The notes below the pieces were generated by a model, which ran no database searches, was not told the DNA's origin, and saw nothing but the letters and a program-made list of their open reading frames with translations. A stretch of DNA of 64,000 nt from JAPOUP01 sp965203255 (lineage in GTDB: Bacteria > Pseudomonadota > Alphaproteobacteria > Rhodobacterales > Rhodobacteraceae): positions 5,270,001 to 5,334,000 of the forward strand of contig OZ241882.1 in the NCBI GenBank assembly GCA_965203255.1, given 5' to 3'. Numbering within the stretch: position 1 is the first letter of the stretch; every line of letters begins with the position of its first letter. Position numbers and translations under genes: made by a program. Positions 56,545 through 64,000 of this stretch are shown in pieces.

Positions 56545-57752
56545 CAGAACGTGCCGCCGACATCCAGTGCATCGGCGAATCCCTCCGCGTCTGCGCCTAC
56601 GTCAGATGCCCTCTGATGAATGTTATCAAGCGCGGCAGCATTCAGGATTGAGATTGATTTAACGAGGTGGCTGATGATAGGCTGCGTGATCCACACTAGG
56701 ACCAGCGCGTCCACTAAGGCTAGGGCAGCGATATACTGTAGGGCAACAAGGACCACCGTGATCGCCGTTGCTGACGCGCCTTCGCCACTGGTGATTTGAG
56801 CAAGAACCGATGCCGTTACCAAACCTGCGATAGCAAAAATGAAGCCAGCAAGAACGCTGACAATGAATCCCCCGAAAACGATCCTGGCTATAATTGTCGA
56901 GGTCCTTGGATTGCTCGCGAAGCGTATCTGGCCATCCAGGACCTTATGTCGGGTCAGATAGATGAACGCCTTGACTCGGTATGACACGAGGCCAATGAGA
57001 AGCCATATGGTGCCAACGACGGCCAGAGTCACAGCCAATGGAAGACTTTCAACTGCAACTGCGCCGAAGACCCCGAATATGAGAATGCAGATGCCAATCA
57101 GAGGGTGCTTCATTGCGAAGTAAAGTTCAGTCCATCTGCCTTGCTGTTCAAAGCGTGCGTCTCCATACCAGCTTCGGTCGACGGCAAATTTTTCGAGCCA
57201 GAACGTCTTGCGTGGGAGCAGGATGCCGAGGGTTAACACTGTCAGGATCCAGTGTCCGAGCGCCCGCAATGCATAACGCCAGGCACCGTGATCCATGCCA
57301 AACCTCAGGCCACGCCAGCGGGTTCGCGCGAGCCGGTATCGCATTGCTCGGTATTGCGCGAAGAAGATGAGCGGCAGCACCGCTATGAAGGTAATGACCG
57401 CTGGGCCGAATTGGATCGGTAGTGCGTCGAATTCGTCGGGTCGTTCTGGGTTGGCGAAGAGCGAAACGCCGAAGAAGAACAGAGCCAATTGGATGGTGGC
57501 CAAATACACTGCAAGGATCACCACAGCGGTGAGGAAGCCAAGGAATTTTTCGAGACCTGTTCCAGTATATTCGAAGCTGTCTCCTTCGAAAGTAACGGAG
57601 GACCAGATGTATTTTCGAATTCTGGTTTTGGCCCAGAATCGGTAGACACCCAGTGTGACAGTCGTCAGAAGCCCGGTCACCAATCCCAGTATGAACAATG
57701 GAGTCCGTTTTCCTGCGTATCCCCCCTTGAACCGAACTTCAGTTTTCCACAT
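56544..57752 (-). CDS. DUF898 (YjgN-family) membrane protein
   Basis: 402 residues from ATG 57752 (MWKTEVRFKGGYAGK); longer frames are non-homologous. Many transmembrane helices in repeated units: LFILGLVTGLLTTVTLGVYR, FWAKTRIRKYIWSSVTFEGD, FEYTGTGLEKFLGFLTAVVI, YRAMRYRLARTRWRGLRFGM, the last two being DUF898 signatures. Function unknown; likely an inner-membrane partner of the M48 protease translated right after it. Confidence 0.88.
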   Translation of the reverse strand: MWKTEVRFKGGYAGKRTPLFILGLVTGLLTTVTLGVYRFWAKTRIRKYIWSSVTFEGDSFEYTGTGLEKFLGFLTAVVILAVYLATIQLALFFFGVSLFANPERPDEFDALPIQFGPAVITFIAVLPLIFFAQYRAMRYRLARTRWRGLRFGMDHGAWRYALRALGHWILTVLTLGILLPRKTFWLEKFAVDRSWYGDARFEQQGRWTELYFAMKHPLIGICILIFGVFGAVAVESLPLAVTLAVVGTIWLLIGLVSYRVKAFIYLTRHKVLDGQIRFASNPRTSTIIARIVFGGFIVSVLAGFIFAIAGLVTASVLAQITSGEGASATAITVVLVALQYIAALALVDALVLVWITQPIISHLVKSISILNAAALDNIHQRASDVGADAEGFADALDVGGTF

Positions 57753-58346
57753 CGTAACGCTCGTGTTCAGTCTGTCGTAGCATTGGCACTGCCGTTTCTC
57801 CCCGAAGTTTCGGCTCTCCAACATGAAAGCATGTGCAAGCTCAGCGTAGAGCGCAAGAACCATTTGGAAAGGGAGGGAAGGTCGTCGCGAAGTGGGGTGG
57901 CTGAAACGGAATTCCGGCTACTGTTCGCCCGCAGGAATATCCGGGATCAAACGAGTGTCTTCGATCATGTAGTGGGATCTGCGTTGCTGGCAATTTGCTG
58001 ACAAGGAACCGTCCTTCTGGCTTCAGACGCTTCGCGCCGCCATGTTCCCTCGCTTTCCAGCAATGTGTGTTCGACAAAACTGCGAGCGGTGCGACACGCG
58101 CTGCATGAGTCACGACCATCAAGTCCACGAATACCGCCGGTGCCGGGGAAAACGCGGAGATGGGCCGTCTGGCACGCTGCTAAACCATGCATTCGACGGA
58201 ATTCGAGCTGCCACCCCAATGGCATTCGGATGGATTGACGGTTTCGTGTGCTGTTCGCAATCCGTCGACATTGCGTGATCGCTTGCGTCATTTACAAGAT
58301 AGAAAGAACATGTCTTGGCGTTCCTATTCGAAAAATGGCAATCTGT
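57753..58346. other. 594-bp stretch without a supported gene
   Basis: Presumed promoter region of the DUF898-M48 operon followed by unassigned sequence; no motif-bearing ORF. Confidence 0.35.
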
Positions 58347-58560
58347 TTAGCTTCTGGAACCCACACAATTCAACAGGCCGATTGCGGCAAGCAAATCTGG
58401 CAAGTCTGAATTCAGTGGGCTTTTGGCTGCCGTCAGCACATCAGCCAGTTGCAGGCGTCTTGCCATATCCACACCGGACATTGCCTTATGATATTGGGAA
58501 TTATATACTTGTCTATGCATCCAGAAATGCCTACATTGGTGACGAAGGAGGCGAACCACC

Positions 58561-59562
58561 ATGAAGGCACCGGGAAAGTCATACCGCAAGGGAATTTCGC
58601 TTATCGAGCTTTTCGAGAAATTCCCGAATGACGGGGCGGCGGAACGCTGGTTTGAGGAACAGCGTTGGGGCAGGGCTGGAAAGCCGGACCATTGCCCATT
58701 GTGCGGATGCACCGACAGGATAAGGCCAGTGCCTTCACGAAAGCCGCTGCCTTACTGGTGCGGGGAGTGCCGCCGCAATTTCAGTGTCAAGACGGGAACT
58801 GTCATGCACCGGTCGAAGATACCCCTGCGCAAATGGGCCATAGCGATCTATTTGTGGGCAACATCCTTGAAAGGCGTCAGCAGCATGAAGCTGCACCGGG
58901 ATCTGAACATTACCCAGAAGTCCGCATATTTTATGGCGCAGCGCCTTCGGGAGGCGTGGACGCAGACGGGTGGCGGCATGGGCGGACCGGCAGAAGCTGA
59001 CGAGACCTACATAGGCGGCAAGCGCAGGAACATGAGCCACGCAAAGCGGAAGGCTCTGAAAGGCACCGGCCGGGGCGCGGTTGGCAAGGCCGCTGTGGTT
59101 GGCGTCAAGGACCGCGCCAGCAACAAGGTGGCCGCAACGCACGTCCAGAGCACGGACGCGGGCACCATTCAGGGCGTGGTAAGGGAGAGCCTGAAGCCGG
59201 GCGCAACGCTCTACACGGACGAGGCAGGGGCCTGCAAGGGCATGATCGAGTTCGACCATGAAGCCGTCAACCACAGTGCGGGCGAGTATGTCAGGGACAT
59301 GGCGCACACGAACGGGATCGAGAGCTTCTGGAGCCTCCTGAAGCGCGGCCACTACGGCACGTTCCACAAGATCAGCCCGAAGCACCTTCAACGCTACGTC
59401 AACGAGTTCGCCACGCGGCACAACCTGCGGGAGGAAGATACCGTTCGGATCATGGAGGAAACAGTTGCCATGATGGACGGAAAACGGCTAACCTATGCGG
59501 CGTTGAAAGCGGACAACGGCTTGAGAAGCGGAGCGCGAAGCCAATGCCAACCTACAAAATAG
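58561..59562 (+). CDS. IS1595-family transposase
   Basis: 333 residues, intact. N-terminal zinc ribbon (CPLCG ... WCGEC, residues about 45-70) followed by RNFSVKTGTVMHRSKIPLRK, then the ISXO2-like DDE domain: EADETYIGGKRRN, TDEAGACKGM and HTNGIESFWSLLKRGHYGTFH carry the catalytic acidic residues. AAGGAGGCGAACCACC precedes ATG. Structure and exact ends suggest an active or recently active copy. Confidence 0.92.
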   Translation: MKAPGKSYRKGISLIELFEKFPNDGAAERWFEEQRWGRAGKPDHCPLCGCTDRIRPVPSRKPLPYWCGECRRNFSVKTGTVMHRSKIPLRKWAIAIYLWATSLKGVSSMKLHRDLNITQKSAYFMAQRLREAWTQTGGGMGGPAEADETYIGGKRRNMSHAKRKALKGTGRGAVGKAAVVGVKDRASNKVAATHVQSTDAGTIQGVVRESLKPGATLYTDEAGACKGMIEFDHEAVNHSAGEYVRDMAHTNGIESFWSLLKRGHYGTFHKISPKHLQRYVNEFATRHNLREEDTVRIMEETVAMMDGKRLTYAALKADNGLRSGARSQCQPTK

Positions 59563-60137
59563 CCTTCCGAAACGGAGAAAAGCGAGACCTTGTTCTTGAG
59601 GCCGCTATTGCCAAAGCTCTCTTTCTCATCCTGGGTCTCCGCTAGCGTTCCAGCCCGGCGGATGCCGGGCCGTTGCAACCATTCCCAGATCAGGCGACCC
59701 GACACAGCGGGTTCACCTGGAAATGGCTGCGGGAGAGACGTCAGGATACGCGGCTTTGGCTGTAAACAGAAAATGCGGGAGTGGCCAAACGGATTCAGGT
59801 CTGGCAAGATGCGGACCAGAGGGGAGAACGGCCATGGCGAGAAAGCGGAAGGAAAGCGGGGTGGCGCTGCCGCGAGTTGACGCCACACCTGAGGAGATCG
59901 CCAGGTCTCTTTTTGAGCCAGTGCCTGCTGATAGAGGGCGACGGCAATTTCCATCGCCGTGTCTGGGTGGAACACTAGAGACAACGGTGCCGGAGGGACA
60001 TCCAAATCGACAGTTTCTTCAGGACTTCCCAGGCGAAGCATGACGCCCTTCATAGGCAGCATAGGCGTCACGTTGCCTTCCAGATCGAAGTTGATTCTCT
60101 CGACAGGCGCCTTGCCAAAGAAGTGAACCGTTGCCAT
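59493..60137 (-). CDS. Possible second passenger ORF of the IS1595 element
   Basis: Starts at ATG 60137, close inside the right end. The first 80 residues (MATVHFFGKAPVERINFDLE ... VDLDVPPAPLSLVFHPDTAM, EIAVALYQQALAQKE) look like a folded small protein. The remaining 130 residues look like a shadow of the other strand, so the native stop was probably lost. No function recognised. Confidence 0.35.
   Translation of the reverse strand: MATVHFFGKAPVERINFDLEGNVTPMLPMKGVMLRLGSPEETVDLDVPPAPLSLVFHPDTAMEIAVALYQQALAQKETWRSPQVWRQLAAAPPRFPSAFSPWPFSPLVRILPDLNPFGHSRIFCLQPKPRILTSLPQPFPGEPAVSGRLIWEWLQRPGIRRAGTLAETQDEKESFGNSGLKNKVSLFSVSEGYFVGWHWLRAPLLKPLSAFNAA
59659..59676 (+). terminator. Hairpin downstream of the IS1595 transposase
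   Basis: GCCCGGC-GGAT-GCCGGGC forms a 7-bp GC stem with a 4-base loop, about 100 bp after the transposase stop. No U-tract follows, so termination is only possible. Confidence 0.3.
59834..60043 (+). CDS. Small passenger protein of the IS1595 element
   Basis: ATG 59834 with GGGGAGAACGG upstream gives 69 residues beginning MARKRKESGVALPRVDATPE and EIARSLFEP. The basic, conserved-looking first 35 residues resemble small accessory ORFs carried by IS1595 elements in alphaproteobacteria; the second half may be read-through. It overlaps a minus-strand frame (60137 downwards) that also looks protein-like, and only one may be real. Confidence 0.4.
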   Translation: MARKRKESGVALPRVDATPEEIARSLFEPVPADRGRRQFPSPCLGGTLETTVPEGHPNRQFLQDFPGEA

Positions 60138-60532
60138 GCCGGACTCTCCGTTTTCGGAGGATCGTAGGCGACAAGCGTTGCATAATCAAGTATATAATTC
60201 CCATGATATTCCGGTCAGACTTTCTGCAATTGTTTCAGTGCTCCATTGCTGTCTGCCGGACTATCGCTTTCACGGCCAGGGAAATGGCGAAGCAAAACGG
60301 ACTCAATGCACACGTCTTGCCTGATTAACGTTAGCCGGGAACTTGCGGCGAGCGTTCTCATGTTACGGTCGCGGTCCAGGTTCCGGCCAAAGAGGTCGGC
60401 GTCGATCATCAGAAGACGAGCAATGTAATTGGAATTGGGTTGCTTCACACCCTGAGCGATTTTCGCAACCGCTTTCTGGATCAGCCTCAAAGGGTCGCCC
60501 CCGCCGAGAACCTTCGAATCGATATGAATGGC

Positions 60533-61114
60533 TAGGGTCTGTTGACAATCTGGCCAACCGACGGCGTTCCCCCCTCAACGCACGCCGGAAAGGCGGCACA
60601 GGCGACATGGGCGGGCGGAACGATGGATGCGGACAGGACGGTGCTGGCCGACGCCATGTGGGCGCGGACCGGGAACATCCCTGCCGGCAGGGCGACCGAC
60701 CCGGGAGTGACCGCGGCGGACAGCCGCCTCTTCGGCGGGGCGGTGCCCGTGCGGTTCCGCACGGGATCGCCATGGCGCGACCTTCCGGAGCGCTTCGGAA
60801 AGTGGAACGGCGTCTCCAGGCGGTTCCGCCGCTGGACGCTTTCCGGGGATTCCGGACGTGTTTCCGATGTGTTGTCGGACGGGTCCGGCCTCGATCACGT
60901 GTTTATCGACGGCGCGGTCGTCCAGGCGCACCGGAAGGCGGCGGGCGCAAAAGGGGGGACCGGAAGACAGGGAACCGGGCGTTCCCGCGGTGGCCTGACC
61001 GGCAGGGCCGTGGCGGTCGTGGACGCGCCTGGATGCCCTGTCCGGTTCACGGTCCTTCCCGGCCAGAAAAAGAGATGGCAATTGTACGTTTTGGGCGCTA
61101 TGTTCTCTTCATGA
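60533..61114 (+). pseudogene. Truncated IS5-family transposase (IS427-like) with its left end
   Basis: The left tip, GGGTCTGTTGACAATCTGGC, begins at 60533. The transposase starts at ATG 60623 (MDADRTVLADAMWARTGNIP) and includes VPVRFRTGSPWRDLPERFGK, WNGVSRRFRRW and GLDHVFIDGAVVQAHRKAAG with the first catalytic Asp, then GRSRGGLTGRAVAVVDAPG. Homology stops near VLPGQKKR (about 61075); the rest of the DDE domain and the right end are gone. Confidence 0.7.
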
Positions 61115-61362
61115 AGCTCGATTATAACCTTGGCAAGACCGCCGTGCAGCTTTGCGACGTTGTGAGGACGGAGCCCGCGAACATGGCCCGCGCATTTCAT
61201 CTCCTCAAGGACGTGGGGACGATCCGCCGCGTGAGGCAGGGCCGCGTGAAGGTGATCACGGTCACGCCGGAGGGGGCCTTCCGGGGCAGCGTCAACGAGC
61301 ACGGCCGGGCGGCCGGGCGCTACAGGCTGGACGTGATCGAGGGTGGCAGGGCCGATGACTGA
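61111..61362 (+). CDS. Small winged-helix-like protein, possibly 5'-truncated
   Basis: From ATG 61111: 83 residues (MKLDYNLGKTAVQLCDVVRT, ANMARAFHLLKDVGTIRRVR, VKVITVTPEGAFRGSVNEHG). The helix-turn-helix followed by a beta wing suggests a DNA-binding domain. The frame runs without a stop into the IS5 fragment upstream, so the native N-terminus may have been lost. Overlaps the next gene by 8 bp, indicating coupling. Confidence 0.5.
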   Translation: MKLDYNLGKTAVQLCDVVRTEPANMARAFHLLKDVGTIRRVRQGRVKVITVTPEGAFRGSVNEHGRAAGRYRLDVIEGGRADD

Positions 61363-61708
61363 CGTGCCCTTCGACACCATGGCCGCCGTGCGCAGGCTCG
61401 AGGCCGGGGGCTTCAGCCCCGTGCAGGCCGAGGCGATCACGCAGACCGTTCGCGACGGCGTCACCGGCGGGGTCGCGACGAAGGCCGACCTCGCGGACGT
61501 GAGGGCCGACATCACGGACGTGAGGGCCGACATCACCGAATTGAGGACCGACATCACCGACGTGAGGGCCGACATCACCGAATTGAGGACCGACATCACC
61601 GAATTGAAGACCGAGCTCAAATGGATCAAGCTGATCGGCGCCGCCGTTCTGGCGGTGCTCGTCCTGCCGTGGCTGGCCGAAGTGATCTCCGCCAGCATGC
61701 CCGGCTGA
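61355..61708 (+). CDS. Coiled-coil membrane protein (DUF1640-like)
   Basis: 117 residues from ATG 61355. An N-terminal helical segment (FDTMAAVRRLEAGGFSPVQA, EAITQTVRDGV), then six near-perfect heptads (DVRADIT, ELRTDIT) forming a coiled coil at about residues 46-90, then a C-terminal transmembrane helix (LIGAAVLAVLVLPWLAEV). The layout resembles the CCDC90/DUF1640 group. The heptads come from a 21-bp DNA repeat and may vary in number. Encoded immediately after the wHTH gene; role unknown. Confidence 0.7.
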   Translation: MTDVPFDTMAAVRRLEAGGFSPVQAEAITQTVRDGVTGGVATKADLADVRADITDVRADITELRTDITDVRADITELRTDITELKTELKWIKLIGAAVLAVLVLPWLAEVISASMPG

Positions 61709-61731
61709 CGTCCCAGTACGTTCTGCTCCAT

Positions 61732-61874
61732 TGATTCCGAGGAAGCCTGAGCCCTTTGGCATGATCAGGGCCAGGCACAGGACTGCAGTCTTTATATATC
61801 GAGGTGGCCACAGGCGGACCATTGCCGTTCGCCGCGTCCGAAGGAAGGAGATTGCCAACCATGAGGACGACTGA
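61732..61874 (+). pseudogene. brnT: BrnT-type toxin fragment
   Basis: An open reading without a start gives ARHRTAVFIYRGGHRRTIAV and RRVRRKEIANHEDD, matching the end of BrnT toxins (pattern VVYTERGDRIRLISARRATRRE). It ends 14 bp inside the start of the antitoxin frame, as in brnTA operons. The N-terminal two thirds are missing. Confidence 0.5.
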
Positions 61875-62076
61875 ATTCGACGAGCGCTGTTATGCCGACG
61901 AGGACATATCCCCTCATGTCGACTGGACGAATGCCAGCCGTCCCGGTCACAAAGCCAAGCGGGTAAACGTGGATTTCCTAGTCCGGATTGTGGCAGGTCT
62001 GGACCGGTAGTCTGGGAAACTCGGCATCAGCTGTCAGGTGCTGATCAATATGTAGATCGTTGAGCGGCTGCAGCAA
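61861..62076 (+). pseudogene. brnA: BrnA/CopG-type antitoxin with two in-frame stops
   Basis: ATG 61861 follows GAAGGAAGGAG. MRTTEFDERCYADEDISPHV and SRPGHKAKRVNVDFLVRIVA are typical of the family. Codon 50 is TAG (62008-62010), after which the family text continues as GKLGISCQVLIN, then another TAG (62053-62055) where Trp is expected, then IVERLQQ. No frameshift occurs, so two point changes inactivated the ribbon-helix-helix C-terminus. Confidence 0.65.
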
Positions 62077-62315
62077 CCGCCATTTTGTGCCACGGTGCGG
62101 TGTTGTTTCCCGAATTGATTCGGTTCGGACGGCACGTTCCCTCCAGACCTGTGTCGAATGCGAATTGCAGGATCTCCAGCACGATGCGGGGGGTCGGGAT
62201 TCGGCGACCCTTGACCTCCTTTACTGGCAACCCCTTTTCGGCGGCCTCTGGCCGGAAACCTGTTGCGTCCTGCGAACGTCGGCGGAAACTAGCTTCCGCA
62301 CCTAGCCGGTTGGTT

Positions 62316-63140
62316 TCACTGCCGCCGCTCCAGCTCGCCCTGCTGTTTGAGCCGCTCAACGGTCGCAAGAATGGTCGCGATCCTCTTGGCGTCAGGCGGA
62401 TGGGTCCCCCAGAAGGACAGGCGGCCGTCAGCAAGTCTCGGTGCTTCGCTTCTTGCGAAAAAGCGGGCGCCAACTGTTGGATCATAGCCGGCGGTGCGCG
62501 TGATTAGCGTACCGAGAGTATCGCTCTCAAGTTCGTAGGCCTGACTGTACGCCAGGGAGCCCACGGAAGCTCCAAGCGCCAGATTATCAGCGATGGTCTG
62601 TTCGTCGACATCGGGAACCAGGGCCGTGAGGCCACCCATGATGAGTGCGCCAACCATTGCCTGTTGCTGTCTTTTCTGAATGTGCCGGCCGATCAGATGG
62701 CCGTATTCGTGGCTAAGCACGAAAGCGAGCTCGTGGTCATTTTGCATATCCCGAAGCATCGATTCGGTGACCATGATAACTGGGCGGGACCGACCTTCAT
62801 ACGTAAAATAAGCGTTTCGTTCCTTCATCCTACTGTCCACGCCGATCCTGACATTGCAGTTGAAGTTCGGTCTGTCCGCTGTCTCACGCAGGCAGTAGGA
62901 TTCCGCTACGGGCTTGATCCGGGCCGTCACCCTGTTGAATCTCCGCTTTGCAACGCTGCCGGAAACCTGGGGTCGGGGAGGAGCTGCGCGCGCTTCGGCG
63001 AACATTGACCTCGCTTCACTCATATGTCTGGTGTCGGGTTCGGGAAGGACATAGTTTGTCCCACATCCCAAAAGCGCCGCGCTCCCGGCAAGTGCGGCAA
63101 AGGCACTTCGAACGTTCTTCCAAATCATGCCAGTAGCCAT
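62316..63140 (-). CDS. M48-family metalloprotease, predicted lipoprotein
   Basis: 274 residues from ATG 63140; ATG 63128 is also possible. A lipoprotein signal peptide (FAALAGSAALLGC) puts the protein in the envelope. The peptidase motif is LAFVLSHEYGHLIGRHI (HExxH) near residue 145, with Glu in YELESDTLGTLITRTAGYDP as third zinc ligand and FWGTHPPDAKRI at the end. Family members (LoiP/BepA-like) degrade misfolded outer-membrane proteins. Confidence 0.88.
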   Translation of the reverse strand: MATGMIWKNVRSAFAALAGSAALLGCGTNYVLPEPDTRHMSEARSMFAEARAAPPRPQVSGSVAKRRFNRVTARIKPVAESYCLRETADRPNFNCNVRIGVDSRMKERNAYFTYEGRSRPVIMVTESMLRDMQNDHELAFVLSHEYGHLIGRHIQKRQQQAMVGALIMGGLTALVPDVDEQTIADNLALGASVGSLAYSQAYELESDTLGTLITRTAGYDPTVGARFFARSEAPRLADGRLSFWGTHPPDAKRIATILATVERLKQQGELERRQ

Positions 63141-63405
63141 TCCAAAAATCCCGCTTGCCGAGATGGCTATTGGATATGGAAGGTAATCGCAAGTCAGGTG
63201 ACGCTCCGCTCGCGATGCGACGATCAGCAACCTTCGCGGTTCAGGACCTATCGTAGGCTCGCAGTCGGTCTGAAGTTAAGGAGAAATTGGTGCCGGACCA
63301 CAGTTGGCATGATCGGTTATGGACGCGAAACGGGTGTTGGAAGTGTTGAATTTTAGGCATCGGATTGCCGGACCAGTGCTGTGCGGTGCCTGGAAAAAAG
63401 GTCTC

Positions 63406-63939
63406 CTAATCTGAAGTCGCATCCTCCATCGCCGGCCGTATCCGCTCTACCAAGGCCCGCTCGGTGATCGGACCAGCAAATCTAAGCACGACCGAACCCT
63501 CCCCGTCGATGACGTAGGTCTCAGGTATGCCATAGACCCCCCAGTCAAGCGCCGTACGTCCCTGTGAATCGGCACCCATTCCCACGTATGGATTGCCAAG
63601 TTCCTCAAGAAACTTCAGCGCGTCCTTCTCCTGGTCCTTGTAGTTGATGCCGTAGATAGGGACTCCTTCATCCGAGAGTCTTTCGAGCGCCGGATGCTCC
63701 GCACGGCAGGGTGCGCACCAACTCGCCCAGAAGTTCACGAGTTTCACGCCAACACTGCTTAGGGCGGCGTCGGTGAATGGCTGGATGTCACCGATCTCTG
63801 TGAGTCTGACGGACGGTGCCGTCTTGCCGACGATTGCAGAAGGAAGTGCGTCAGGATCATCTCGTCCCATGCCCAAATAGAACATGGCGGCAAGGCCTAC
63901 AAAAATCAGGGGTGGCAGAACGGCCAGTGATCTAGGCAT
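63406..63939 (-). CDS. ccmG: Thiol:disulfide interchange protein CcmG/DsbE (cytochrome c maturation)
   Basis: 177 residues. An N-terminal membrane anchor (LPPLIFVGLAAMFYLGMG), then a thioredoxin domain with the active site WCAPC (Cys75, Cys78), the CcmG-specific GINYKDQEKDALKFLEELGN and YGIPETYVIDGEG with the cis-Pro. Reduces apocytochrome c haem-binding cysteines in the periplasm. It overlaps the upstream ccmD frame by 8 bp, as expected for a ccmABCDG operon running in from the right edge. Confidence 0.92.
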   Translation of the reverse strand: MPRSLAVLPPLIFVGLAAMFYLGMGRDDPDALPSAIVGKTAPSVRLTEIGDIQPFTDAALSSVGVKLVNFWASWCAPCRAEHPALERLSDEGVPIYGINYKDQEKDALKFLEELGNPYVGMGADSQGRTALDWGVYGIPETYVIDGEGSVVLRFAGPITERALVERIRPAMEDATSD

Positions 63940-64000
63940 CGCGTCGCCGCGACTCGATTTCGCTCAAACGGGCCTTGGTCCGTCGCGACTGCCACATGCT
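63932..64000 (-). CDS. ccmD: CcmD C-terminus (partial, cut by window edge)
   Basis: The frame runs in from the window edge and ends at TAG 63932: SMWQSRRTKARLSEIESRRR followed by DA. The basic tail after the (unseen) single transmembrane helix is typical of the small haem-exporter subunit CcmD, which precedes ccmG. Confidence 0.65.
   Translation of the reverse strand, partial: SMWQSRRTKARLSEIESRRRDA

Larger units (their letters stand above)
58496..60202. mobile_element. 1707-bp IS1595-family element with an exact 8-bp target duplication
   Basis: Inverted ends start GGGAATTATATACTTG at 58496-58511 and as the complement of 60187-60202; similarity extends about 24 bp. Flanks are an exact 8-bp repeat, ATGATATT (58488-58495 and 60203-60210), the size typical of IS1595. 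Contains the transposase gene and about 600 bp of additional sequence with small passenger ORFs, longer than a minimal IS1595. Confidence 0.92.
58347..60531 (-). pseudogene. rloB: Second RloB-family gene, split by IS1595 and truncated by IS5
   Basis: The upstream part (60203-60531) reads LAIHIDSKVLGGGDPLRLIQ, KQPNSNYIARLLMIDADLFG (the D-x-D strand) and QDVCIESVLLRHFPG. A TGA then replaces the expected Trp (QKV*PEYH), and the IS1595 sits right after in PEYH. The downstream part (58347-58495) continues YHKAMSGVDMARRLQLADVL and SPLNSDLPDLLAAIGLL to the stop. Order and spacing match the intact RloB at 19318-19878 (GDPLAVVERAV..., IFLDADRRY, EALLLMHFTG, LWPDYGKGMT). The 5' end is cut off at the IS5 tip near 60532; no ATPase partner remains. 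Confidence 0.7.

Noticed and set aside
62045..62485. Minus-strand frame ending at 62045 with a protein-like stretch (PEAAEKGLPVKEVKGRRIPT)
   Set aside because: Overlaps the start of the well-supported M48 gene in another frame and the BrnA remnant; possibly an old fragment but no family could be named.

Overview
The window looks like a chromosomal stretch of an alphaproteobacterium, probably marine and possibly host-associated. The evidence is the mix of families: a BetC-type choline-sulfatase, two glycine-betaine ABC loci, DUF1523 and DUF898 proteins, a ccmD/ccmG pair at the right edge, and many Rieske/SDR/GcvT-type catabolic genes. No rRNA or tRNA gene was seen, so the assignment is inference. 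Intact metabolic genes are interspersed with an unusually dense load of insertion sequences, transposon remnants and freshly broken genes (single nonsense codons, frameshifts, clean IS insertions), as in a genome undergoing decay.

Layout. 1-14.8 kb: a ClpP-fold membrane protein, an orphan iron-type ABC permease, then two divergent blocks concerned with quaternary amines. The minus block holds two SDR dehydrogenases, choline-sulfatase and a Rieske oxygenase. The plus block holds proX, proV, a fused double-domain proW, an EamA exporter and a 3-hydroxyisobutyrate-dehydrogenase-family enzyme. 14.8-18 kb: a transposon graveyard with a HigBA-type toxin-antitoxin pair whose toxin is disarmed by a stop codon. 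18-25 kb: an SDR, an intact AAA-ATPase/RloB pair (probable defence system), an SLC13 transporter and a stand-alone ATPase. 25-28 kb: remnants of TnpB, an AAA ATPase split by a 190-bp MITE, and IS630; then a DUF1523 gene.

28.1-37.3 kb is one 9156-bp transposon with TGT...ACA inverted ends, a 5-bp target duplication (TCCGT), a decayed Mu/TniA-type transposase at its left end, a nested IS4-type element with its own 9-bp duplication, and a 1702-residue RTX protein as cargo.

37.3-53.6 kb: a formylglycine-generating enzyme, a decayed second betaine transporter (proV and proW remnants, the latter split by a 578-bp TGT-ended element), and then a long co-directional operon with start/stop overlaps. 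It encodes a DMSO-reductase-family molybdoenzyme, a GcvT-like methyltransferase, an iron alcohol dehydrogenase (split by IS30), an aldehyde dehydrogenase (frameshifted), a CitE-like lyase, a methanethiol oxidase/SBP56 protein, a 2Fe-2S ferredoxin, a CoA-binding protein, an SDR (broken) and a glutathione transferase. The set suggests catabolism of a methylated sulfur compound; the substrate is not established. 53.6-64 kb: a desaturase, an M48 peptidase with DUF898 pair, a second RloB gene destroyed by IS1595, an IS5 fragment, a small wHTH/coiled-coil pair, a dead BrnTA-type toxin-antitoxin locus, a lipoprotein M48 peptidase, and ccmG/ccmD.
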